Assembly: GCA_036272915.1 (NCBI GenBank)
Contig: DATAXV010000109.1
Location: forward strand, 1-12,924
Length of the DNA: 12,924 nucleotides
Source of the DNA: DATAXV01 sp036272915
GTDB lineage: Bacteria; Chloroflexota; Dormibacteria; Dormibacterales; Dormibacteraceae
Direction of reading: 5' to 3'
Position 1 is the first letter of the stretch. Every line of letters begins with the position of its first letter. The position numbers were made by a program, and so were the translations under genes. The notes under the pieces were generated by a model. The model was not told the DNA's origin. It saw only the letters and a program-made list of their open reading frames with translations, and made no database searches. Shown here in pieces: positions 1 to 5,804 of this stretch.

Positions 1-202
1 CAAGACCCTGAGCCAGCGGAGCGACCGTCTCCCGACAGCGCTGGTAGGGGCTGGTCAGGACCCGGCTCCAGCCGGCGGCGGGGAGGGAGGCCGGGAACTC
101 CTCCGCCTGACGCCTGCCCTCGGCCGTCAGCGGCCGCTCGCGATCGTCGTGCCGCCAGGCGTTCCGGTCGCCGGCGTCGGCGTGTCGGATGAGCGCGATC
201 AC
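1..202 (-). CDS. Histidine phosphatase (SixA / phosphoglycerate-mutase-like), C-terminus cut by window edge
   Basis: Only the first 67 codons are visible; the gene runs off the left edge. The product begins VIALIRHADAGDR, with the R6-H7 pair of histidine phosphatases, in which the His is phosphorylated during catalysis. LTSPYQRCRET follows, with R55 in the place of the second phosphate-binding Arg. An LIRHADAGDR opening and an SPxxRxxxT block are typical of the short SixA-type branch (protein phosphohistidine phosphatases and Nudix-linked relatives) rather than glycolytic phosphoglycerate mutase, where RHG is usual. A GTG start at 200-202 is chosen because it places the RH motif about six residues in and lies only 5 nt after the accA stop, so the gene probably ends the fabD-accA operon. 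No strong Shine-Dalgarno is visible, and the frame stays open upstream into accA. The substrate cannot be predicted. Confidence 0.82.
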   Translation of the reverse strand, partial: MIALIRHADAGDRNAWRHDDRERPLTAEGRRQAEEFPASLPAAGWSRVLTSPYQRCRETVAPLAQGL

Positions 203-207
203 CGAGC

Positions 208-1104
208 TCAGGCCACCGAGCCCTGCGAGTTGCCGCCCTCGACCTTGGGGCCGAAGTCGGGATGGGCGGTGACCAGAGAGTCGATATAGCGGAATCGCTC
301 GTAGCGGACCTGCAGGAGGTGCTCGGGCGAATCGTCCAGCAGCGGGCGCAGGTTGCGCCAGAGCGCCTGGTCGAGCGTCCTCGCCGCCGCCTCGACGTCG
401 GTGTGGGCCCCGCCCTCGGGCTCCTCCACCACCTCCTCGACCACGCCCATGGCGAGGAGATCGCGCGAGGTGATCTGCAGCTGCTCCGCCGCCTCCACCT
501 TGCGGGCGTTGTCGCGGAACACGATCGAGGCGGCCGCCTCGGGCGAGGCGACGGAGTAGATCGAGTTCTCCAGCATCAGCACCCGGTCGGCGACGGCCGT
601 GCCCAGGGCGCCGCCCGATCCGCCCTCGCCGATGACCACGGCGACGATCGGGACCGGGATCTCGAACCACTCCATGATCGCGTAGCCGATGGCGGAGGCC
701 ACCCCGCGCTCCTCGGCCGCGGCTCCCGGATAGGCGCCGGGCGTGTCGACCAGAGAGATGATCGGGAACCCGAACTTGGCCGCCAGATGGGCGAGCCGCA
801 TCGCCTTGCGGAACCCCTCGGGGTGCAGCATGCCGAAGTTGCGCCGCACGCGCTCGGCGACATTGCGCCCCTTCTGGTTGCCCAGGAAGCAGACGGTGCG
901 GCCGTGCCAGGTGCCGATCCCGCCGACCAGAGCCGGATCGTCGCCGGTCAGCCGGTCGCCGTGAAGCTCGATGAAGTCGGGGGCGAGACGGGTGATGTAG
1001 TCGAGCGAATAGGGCCGGTCCGGGTGGCGGGCCAGCTCCACCACCTGCCAGACGCTGAGCGTCCCACGGTCCACCGGCTCGTGACGGGACCTTGTCGGCT
1101 TCAC
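208..1104 (-). CDS. accA: Acetyl-CoA carboxylase carboxyltransferase subunit alpha
   Basis: This is the alpha subunit of the acetyl-CoA carboxylase carboxyltransferase, which with AccD moves CO2 from biotin-BCCP to acetyl-CoA to give malonyl-CoA. The 298 residues are slightly shorter than the E. coli protein (319). Family blocks appear in order: VVELARHPDRPYSLDYI near the N-terminus, GNQKGR (75-80), PEGFRKAMRLAHLAAKFG (95-112), VDTPGAYPG (119-127) and IGEGGSGGA (158-166), which form the crotonase-fold acyl-CoA site and oxyanion hole, then LENSIYSVASPEA (178-190). SPEG is more usual at the last block; here it is SPEA. The start is GTG (1104-1102), overlapping the accD TGA stop by 4 nt (GTGA), so the two subunits are translationally coupled, as expected for a heterotetramer. 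Biotin carboxylase and BCCP genes are not in the window. Confidence 0.97.
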   Translation of the reverse strand: MKPTRSRHEPVDRGTLSVWQVVELARHPDRPYSLDYITRLAPDFIELHGDRLTGDDPALVGGIGTWHGRTVCFLGNQKGRNVAERVRRNFGMLHPEGFRKAMRLAHLAAKFGFPIISLVDTPGAYPGAAAEERGVASAIGYAIMEWFEIPVPIVAVVIGEGGSGGALGTAVADRVLMLENSIYSVASPEAAASIVFRDNARKVEAAEQLQITSRDLLAMGVVEEVVEEPEGGAHTDVEAAARTLDQALWRNLRPLLDDSPEHLLQVRYERFRYIDSLVTAHPDFGPKVEGGNSQGSVA

Positions 1105-1934
1105 GCCGACCCCGGCACCTGCGTGTGGAGACGGACCAGGCTGGCCAGCGTGCTGCGCAGCTCGGTCCGGGGCACGACCATGTCGACCTGCCCGTGCTCG
1201 AGCTGGAACTCGGCGCTCTGGAACCCCGGCGGCAGGTCGGCGTAGGTCGACTGCCGGATCACGCGGGGGCCGGTGAAGCCGATCGCGGCTCCGGGCTCGG
1301 CCAGGTTGACGTCGGCGATGAGGGCAAGAGAGGCCGACACGCCGCCGTAGGTGGGGTCGGTCAGCACTGAGAAGAAGGGTACTCGGGATGCGTGCAGGCG
1401 GCCCGCGGCGGCGTTGATCTTGGCCATCTGCATGAGGGCCAGGATTCCCTCCTGCATGCGGGCGCCGCCGGTGGCGGTGACCAGCACGTAGGGGAGACGG
1501 CTGTTGGCCGCCTGCTCGAACGACCGGGCCAGGCGCTCTCCGGCGACGATGGACAGCGTCCCGCCGACGAAGCGGAAATCGAAGATGCCGAGCCAGATGG
1601 GCTGGCCGCCGATGGTCCCGGTTCCCGTCCGCACGGCCTCGTTGAGCTCCCTGGCGGAGGCCTGGTCAATGGTCTCTCGGTAGGGCCTCGGCAACCGCCA
1701 CTGAAGGAGGTCGTGGGGCCGGATGTCGGCCCAGCGCTCCAGCCAGGTGCCCTCGTCGCTGAGCAGCGCCGCCCAGGCGTCGGCGTGGAGGCGGAAGTGG
1801 TGGCCGCACTCGCAGACGTACGCCTGCTGGCGCAGCTCCTCCGGGTCGAGCCCCACCCCGCAGCTCGGGCAGTTGGTGGTGAGCTCGATGTCCGGCAGCG
1901 GCCCTCCCGTGATCCCCGTCTCCAGGCTCAGCAT
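1101..1934 (-). CDS. accD: Acetyl-CoA carboxylase carboxyltransferase subunit beta
   Basis: This is the beta subunit of the carboxyltransferase, 277 residues. It opens with a zinc ribbon, C22-P-S-C25 followed by V40-C41-E-C43-G-H-H. The family normally has two CxxC knuckles; the second here is CxC, one residue short, and the codons TGC GAG TGC are unambiguous. The crotonase-fold body follows, with FVGGTLSIVAGERL (122-135), the glycine-rich oxyanion-hole block GGARMQEG (156-163), LTDPTYGGVSAS and the late GAAIGFTGPRVI. The ATG start (1934-1932) lies 4 nt after the fabG stop, and the gene overlaps accA by 4 nt. The product forms the alpha2-beta2 transferase with AccA and supplies malonyl-CoA to FabD, encoded two genes upstream. 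Identity is certain; only the zinc-site geometry is odd. Confidence 0.96.
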   Translation of the reverse strand: MLSLETGITGGPLPDIELTTNCPSCGVGLDPEELRQQAYVCECGHHFRLHADAWAALLSDEGTWLERWADIRPHDLLQWRLPRPYRETIDQASARELNEAVRTGTGTIGGQPIWLGIFDFRFVGGTLSIVAGERLARSFEQAANSRLPYVLVTATGGARMQEGILALMQMAKINAAAGRLHASRVPFFSVLTDPTYGGVSASLALIADVNLAEPGAAIGFTGPRVIRQSTYADLPPGFQSAEFQLEHGQVDMVVPRTELRSTLASLVRLHTQVPGSA

Positions 1935-1938
1935 GGTC

Positions 1939-2664
1939 CTACCAGGCGGTCAGGCCTCCGTCGACGACCAGCGTGTGCCCGGTGATGAAGCTCGCCCGGG
2001 GCGAGCAGAGGAAGGCGACCGCGCCGGCCACGTCCTCGGGCGTCCCCTCCCGGCGCAGTGGCGTCATCTGCACCAGCTGAGAGACCATCTCGTCGGTCAT
2101 CGAGCCGCTCGTGAGCTCGGTCCGGACGTAGCCGGGGGCGACCGCGTTGCAGGTGATGCTCCGCGAGCCCACCTCCTTGGCGATGGCCTTGGTGAAGCCG
2201 AGCAGCCCGGCCTTGGCGGCGGCGTAGTTGGCCTGCCCGGGGTTGCCCGTGAGCCCGACCACCGAGGAGAGGTTGACGATCCGTCCCCAGCGCGAGCGCA
2301 GCATGCCCGACATCACCGCCTTGGTGGTGTGGAAGGCGCTGGAAAGGTCGGTCTGGATGACGTGGTCCCAGTCCTCCGTCTTCATCCGCAAGAGCAGCGT
2401 ATCGCGGACCGCCCCGGCGTTGTTCACGAGCACGTCGATCCGGCCCAGCTCCTTGATCATCGCCCGCACGGCGGCGCCGTCGCTGACGTCGCAACGAACC
2501 GACCGGCCACCGACGGCCTGTGCCGTCTCCTCGGCCGCGGTCGAGTCGCTCCGGTAGTTGACCACGACCTCCGCGCCCATCTCCGACAGGGCCGTCGAGA
2601 TGGCCCTGCCGATGCCCTTTCCGCCGCCCGTGACAAGGGCGATCTTGCCTTCGAGTTCTCGCAC
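1939..2664 (-). CDS. fabG: 3-oxoacyl-ACP reductase (short-chain dehydrogenase)
   Basis: FabG reduces 3-ketoacyl-ACP to (R)-3-hydroxyacyl-ACP with NADPH in the elongation cycle. Counted from GTG 2664 the protein has 241 residues (E. coli 244). Visible are the cofactor loop TGGGKGIG (12-19), NNAG (81-84), catalytic S134, Y147 and K151 within NYAAAKAG, APGYVRTELT and the C-terminal GHTLVVDGG. The Asn of the Asn-Ser-Tyr-Lys tetrad is replaced by Asp106 (TDLSSAF where E. coli FabG has TNLSSVF). The start is uncertain: GTG at 2664-2662 gives the usual short N-terminus, but the only good Shine-Dalgarno (GGAGGAA, 2685-2679) lies 14 nt or more away and fits an in-frame CTG at 2673-2671 better. It follows fabD by 41 nt and precedes accD by 4 nt. 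The open frame continues far upstream, but that part is fabD shadow. Confidence 0.95.
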   Translation of the reverse strand: MRELEGKIALVTGGGKGIGRAISTALSEMGAEVVVNYRSDSTAAEETAQAVGGRSVRCDVSDGAAVRAMIKELGRIDVLVNNAGAVRDTLLLRMKTEDWDHVIQTDLSSAFHTTKAVMSGMLRSRWGRIVNLSSVVGLTGNPGQANYAAAKAGLLGFTKAIAKEVGSRSITCNAVAPGYVRTELTSGSMTDEMVSQLVQMTPLRREGTPEDVAGAVAFLCSPRASFITGHTLVVDGGLTAW

Positions 2665-2678
2665 GTGATCCAGGATGG

Positions 2679-2685
2679 TTCCTCC
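2679..2685 (-). promoter_or_regulatory. Shine-Dalgarno of fabG, suggesting a non-ATG start
   Basis: GGAGGAA on the minus strand is the only strong ribosome-binding sequence between fabD and fabG. The core GGAGG lies 16 nt before GTG 2664, too far for normal use, but 7 nt before an in-frame CTG (2673-2671) and 4 nt before an in-frame ATC (2676-2674). It therefore argues for initiation at CTG, or tolerance of a long spacer at GTG. Confidence 0.55.
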
Positions 2686-2705
2686 GGCGAACAGAGGACG
2701 GCTCC

Positions 2706-3683
2706 CTACGCGGGAGCGGCGTCCACGAAGTCGATGAACAGCTCTTCGGCGTTCCAGGTCTCGACGCCGGGCAGGTGCTTCGCCGCCAGGCTGGCGAGGA
2801 CGCGTCCGGGTCCGAGCTCGACCACGGTGCGGACCTGCATGCGGCGCAGGGAGACCATGGTCCGGGCCCAGTCGACCGGACGCAGGAGGTGATTGGTCAG
2901 CTCCTGGCGCAGGTCGTTGATCGAGGCGACGGCCTGGCCGGTGGCGTTGGCCAGGATCGGGAACTCCGGCATCTCGATCGGGAGCCGATCGAGGACCGAC
3001 TTGAAGGCGTTGCCCGCGGCCTCCATCAGGGGCGAGTGGGCGGGCAGCATGATCGTGGTCAGGATCAGCGCACGGCGCGCGCCCGCGGCGAGGGCGAGGC
3101 GCTCCGACTCCTCGATCGCCCTCATCTCGCCGGAGAGCACGAACTGGTTCTCGGCGTTGCGGTTGGCCATGTAGAGACGGCCGAACGCGGACGCATCCTG
3201 ACGGATCTCCTCGACCCTGCCCTCGTCGAGACCGACGATGGCGATCATCGCCCCGGGACGGTCGACAGCCGCGTTGGCCATGATCCGCCCCCGCTCGACG
3301 ACCAGGTGGAGGGCGGTCTCCCAGGAGATCGCCCCGGCCGCGGCCAGCGCCGTGAACTCGCCCAGCGAGTGACCGGCCATGACCTGGACCCCCCCCAGCC
3401 CGTAGGCGTCGCGATAGACCTCGTAGGCGGCCCAGCAGACCGCCATCAGGCAGGGCTGGATGACCTCGGTCCGGTTCAGCTCCTCGAGTGGCCCCTCGAA
3501 GCAGAGGCGGCGGACCGGCAGCCCGAGGACGTCCTCGGCCCGCACCAGCACCCGCCTGGCCGCTGGATATCGTTCGTAGAGGTTGCGGCCCATCCCCGGC
3601 CTCTGAACGCCCTGCCCGGGGAAGAGCAGCGCGATCGGAGTGGGTAGGACCGCGCGGGGACCGCCGTTCGGCACCCCGGTCAT
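2706..3683 (-). CDS. fabD: Malonyl-CoA:ACP transacylase
   Basis: FabD transfers malonyl from CoA to the phosphopantetheine of AcpP, feeding FabH and FabF. The 325-residue protein shows FPGQG (21-25), the nucleophile elbow GHSLGE with Ser106, Arg131 in the ERGRIM segment that binds the malonyl carboxylate, and His216 in LPAHSPLM, completing the Ser-His dyad. NRNAENQFVLSG (174-185) and the C-terminal VVELGPGRVL block are also family hallmarks. The ATG at 3683-3681 is preferred to one 11 codons upstream because AGGGGGGAG (3696-3688) lies 4 nt before it. It is the first gene of fabD-fabG-accD-accA, with 134 nt of upstream sequence that probably holds the operon promoter. The N-terminal tail of about 15 residues before PIALLFPGQG is a little longer than usual. 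Confidence 0.96.
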   Translation of the reverse strand: MTGVPNGGPRAVLPTPIALLFPGQGVQRPGMGRNLYERYPAARRVLVRAEDVLGLPVRRLCFEGPLEELNRTEVIQPCLMAVCWAAYEVYRDAYGLGGVQVMAGHSLGEFTALAAAGAISWETALHLVVERGRIMANAAVDRPGAMIAIVGLDEGRVEEIRQDASAFGRLYMANRNAENQFVLSGEMRAIEESERLALAAGARRALILTTIMLPAHSPLMEAAGNAFKSVLDRLPIEMPEFPILANATGQAVASINDLRQELTNHLLRPVDWARTMVSLRRMQVRTVVELGPGRVLASLAAKHLPGVETWNAEELFIDFVDAAPA

Positions 3684-3741
3684 GACGCTCCCCCCTGGCC
3701 GTTGCGCACGGCACAAATATGCATTCTGGACGGCAGTCTAC

Positions 3742-3759
3742 GGTCCAGGTGTCCTGACC
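3742..3759. repeat. Imperfect inverted repeat between the beta-propeller gene and fabD
   Basis: The sequence GGTC-C-AGG-TGT-CCT-GACC forms a 7-bp stem with one bulged C and a 3-nt loop. It lies in the 134-nt gap after the beta-propeller gene stop and upstream of fabD. No T-run follows on either strand, so a classical intrinsic terminator is not supported. A regulator site in the fabD upstream region is possible but unproven. The rest of the gap includes an AT-richer patch (about 3714-3728) that could hold a fabD -10 element, without a convincing -35. Confidence 0.25.
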
Positions 3760-3817
3760 TCCAGGCCGCCCCGTGGCAAGCGCGGAGCCGGAAAGTGGAC
3801 CCGATGTCGAAGCCCGC

Positions 3818-4810
3818 TCAGCCCTCGAGGAAGGAGACGGCGAGCACGTCCTCGGCGCGCCCGTCGGGGAGCGCCGACCGCCAGCGCCACGGTCCCGGCT
3901 CGGATCGGAGCAGGCCGCCGCGGGAGCGGACCGCGTAGATGCTCGAGTCGGGCGCGGGGACGAAGAGCTCGACCATGTCCGGCATCGGCGATTCGACCCC
4001 CTCGCCGGAAGGCTGCCAGGAGTCGCCATCGTCGTCCGACACCTCGATCCGGCCCTGGGCTCCGACCTCCGGCGCGGGACCGGCCAGCACCAGGTCTGGC
4101 CGGGCCGGGGGAACGATGGCGGAGCGCGTGTAGTCGGTGTGGAGGATTTCCCACGTCCGGCCGCCGTCCCGCGAGCGCCCGACACCGCCCAGTCGGGGCG
4201 AACCGCTGTCGCGGTGCCGAGACGGTAGGGCCGCGTAGCCGAGCGCCGCCCACAGCCGCTCGGCTTGAGCCGGGTGGCCGGTGATCTGATGGATGTCGTC
4301 ATTGGGCCCGATCGGCGCGATTGACCAGGTCTCGCCGCGATCGGCGCTGTCGAGCAGTCCGCCGACCTCGACCGAGGCCAGCATCCGTCCGGAGCCGCCG
4401 GGCGGCACGTAGAGGTTGCGAAGCGCTCCGGCGTAGGGCGAGTAGGGCAGGAACCAGCCGTCGTGGTCGGGGAGCGCGGCGACGCCGCCCAGCTCGGTCC
4501 AGGTCGCGCCCTCGTCGAGGCTGCGGAAGATCCGGGCCGGCTCGGTGCCGCAGAGAATCCCGCCCTCGTTGAAGGGGTCGGCCACAAGGCTTCTGACCAC
4601 CGGAGCGGACATGCCCTCGACGGGACTCCAGTTCCGGCCGCCGTCGACGCTGCGGAAGAGTCCGTCTCCACCGGCGACGATGACGGTGTCGCCCGATGCG
4701 CCGCGGAGAACATGGACGGCGCCGACCCTGCGGTCGGTCAGTCCGAGGGGCGCGACGGTCCCGTCGATGCGCACGACGCCGCCCCTGGTGCCGGCGTAGG
4801 TCTCAAACAT
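3818..4810 (-). CDS. Asp-box (BNR/sialidase-like) beta-propeller protein
   Basis: The 330-residue protein is built almost entirely of beta-propeller repeats. Five Asp-boxes (S/T-x-D-x-G-x-T/S-W) are seen, at residues 54-61 (one residue shorter between G and W), 97-104, 155-162, 213-220 and 258-265. Each is preceded by a short strand such as GLFRS, RIFRS or GLLDS. It opens MFETYAGTRGGVVRI, like the VYAGTxGGlfrS first blade of exo-alpha-sialidase/VPS10-like proteins. No signal peptide, lipobox or membrane helix is seen, and the sialidase catalytic Arg triad and Tyr/Glu cannot be recognised, so enzymatic activity should not be assumed. ATG 4810-4808 is chosen because the blade starts there and a promoter-like pair lies just upstream. 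It is divergent from the membrane-protein gene and upstream of fabD with a 134-nt gap. Its role is unknown. Confidence 0.8.
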   Translation of the reverse strand: MFETYAGTRGGVVRIDGTVAPLGLTDRRVGAVHVLRGASGDTVIVAGGDGLFRSVDGGRNWSPVEGMSAPVVRSLVADPFNEGGILCGTEPARIFRSLDEGATWTELGGVAALPDHDGWFLPYSPYAGALRNLYVPPGGSGRMLASVEVGGLLDSADRGETWSIAPIGPNDDIHQITGHPAQAERLWAALGYAALPSRHRDSGSPRLGGVGRSRDGGRTWEILHTDYTRSAIVPPARPDLVLAGPAPEVGAQGRIEVSDDDGDSWQPSGEGVESPMPDMVELFVPAPDSSIYAVRSRGGLLRSEPGPWRWRSALPDGRAEDVLAVSFLEG

Positions 4811-4822
4811 CGATCCGCGATC

Positions 4823-4851
4823 AGCATACGGACCGATCGGGCAGTTGAGAA
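4823..4851 (-). promoter_or_regulatory. Candidate promoter of the Asp-box propeller gene
   Basis: On the minus strand TTCTCA (4851-4846) and TATGCT (4828-4823) are separated by 17 nt, each matching four of six sigma-70 consensus bases. TATGCT ends 12 nt before the ATG at 4810, so the transcript would have almost no leader, which fits the lack of a Shine-Dalgarno. It is a match by eye only, in the 138-nt divergent intergenic region. Confidence 0.35.
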
Positions 4852-4948
4852 CCCAGTCGGACACGTCGGCTCTTGACGCGGGGCCACGCTTGCCGGAAGC
4901 TGAAACCATACGGCACGGGATCGGCCCGGGTGTGAAAGGACACGAGAG

Positions 4949-5647
4949 ATGATCGAAGACACCCATTCCCTGGGCGGCAGGATCTCCGGGTACCGGCTGG
5001 CGGTCGCCGCCTACCGGGTGGCCCTGGCAGTCCTCGTCCTCGTCGCCCTCGGCATCCAGTTCAACGTCGCCCGCCATTCGGCGGCGTTCATCCCCCAGAG
5101 CTTCTTCAGCTTCTTCACCAACCTCAGCAACCTGTTCGGCGCCGGCGTCTTCATCTACACGGCCATCACCGGTAGGCGGGGTCTGGTCGTCGACCTCCTC
5201 CGCGGCGCCGCCGTGGAGTACCTGGCGATCACCGGGGTGGTCTACGCCCTGCTCCTCTCGGGGACCTCGGAGTCCCTTGGCGTGCTTCCGTGGGTCAACG
5301 TTGTCGTCCACGAGATCATGCCCGTCGCCGTGATCGTCGACTGGGTCATCGTGCCGCCGTCACACCGGATCCCGCTCAAGCGGGCGATGATCTGGCTGGT
5401 CTTCCCGATCGCCTTCATGGTCTACAGCCTGATTCGCGGGGCGATGATCGACTGGTACCCGTACCCGTTCCTCGACCCGGGCAAGGTCGGCGGGTACACC
5501 GGCGTCGCCATCTACGGTGTCTGCATCGCGATCGCCTTCGTGCTCATCGCGCTCGCCATCGCGGCGGCGGGCAACTGGCTCAGGGGTCGCAGGCCGGTGC
5601 GCATGTCGGTCGCCGGCCGGCCGCAGCTGCCCCCGGCCCGTCCGTGA
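4949..5647 (+). CDS. Pr6Pr / AIG1-like six-helix membrane protein
   Basis: The 232-residue protein has six predicted transmembrane segments, at about residues 18-38, 52-73, 86-104, 115-135, 147-165 and 184-208, and a short Arg/Pro-rich cytoplasmic tail. Conserved polar motifs inside the helices match the Pr6Pr family, a relative of eukaryotic AIG1/ADTRP: SFFTNLSN (54-61), HEIMP (121-125) followed by VDW (130-132), and WYPYPFLD (169-176). In human AIG1 and ADTRP an intramembrane Thr and His hydrolyse fatty-acid esters of hydroxy fatty acids. T57 and H121 are the likely equivalents, though bacterial function is not established. ATG 4949 is supported by AAAGGA (4935-4940) 8 nt upstream. The gene is divergent from the propeller gene, and TTGACG at 4873-4878 could be a -35 element, but no good -10 matches it. 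A link to lipid metabolism is only suggested by the fab neighbours. Confidence 0.82.
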   Translation: MIEDTHSLGGRISGYRLAVAAYRVALAVLVLVALGIQFNVARHSAAFIPQSFFSFFTNLSNLFGAGVFIYTAITGRRGLVVDLLRGAAVEYLAITGVVYALLLSGTSESLGVLPWVNVVVHEIMPVAVIVDWVIVPPSHRIPLKRAMIWLVFPIAFMVYSLIRGAMIDWYPYPFLDPGKVGGYTGVAIYGVCIAIAFVLIALAIAAAGNWLRGRRPVRMSVAGRPQLPPARP

Positions 5648-5720
5648 GGGGTCACGTCTCGTACTCCGCTGGACGGCGGCCTCTCTGAAGGAAGGACCCT
5701 CGAACTCAGCAGGGATTAAG

Positions 5721-5804
5721 GTGGCCATCGATGGGAGACCGTGTAAGGCCGACCGTTGCGGAACGTGCGTTTTGGTGTTGCCTACGGACGGCAGGTGCGC
5801 GTGA
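5721..5804 (+). CDS. Possible small Cys-rich ORF overlapping the DprA-like start
   Basis: This is a 27-codon frame beginning GTG at 5721, with AGGG (5711-5714) 6 nt upstream as a plausible Shine-Dalgarno. It reads MAIDGRPCKADRC, then GTCVLVLPTDGRCA, with four cysteines (C8, C13, C16, C26). Its TGA (5802-5804) overlaps the GTG at 5801 proposed for the DprA-like gene as GTGA, the same 4-nt coupling used elsewhere in this window. The C-x4-C-x2-C spacing recalls a metal-binding knuckle, but no family is recognised. The frame also lacks stops for about 200 nt upstream, so it may be chance in GC-rich DNA. A 10-bp palindrome, CCATCGATGG, lies inside it at 5725-5734. Confidence 0.3.
   Translation: MAIDGRPCKADRCGTCVLVLPTDGRCA

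Noticed and set aside
2665..4713. Minus-strand open frame continuing upstream of fabG to give a 924-codon product
   Set aside because: Only the last 241 codons resemble a protein family; the rest is Arg/Pro/Gly-rich and overlaps fabD and the propeller gene in another frame, a typical high-GC shadow.
4811..4909. Upstream ATG 4909 as the Asp-box propeller start
   Set aside because: It adds 33 residues without signal-peptide character, fills the divergent promoter region, and lies upstream of the promoter-like pair at 4823-4851.
5756..5800. TTG 5756 as the DprA-like start, adding 15 residues
   Set aside because: The added residues do not look like part of the domain, and GTG 5801 has a better upstream site; kept as an alternative only.
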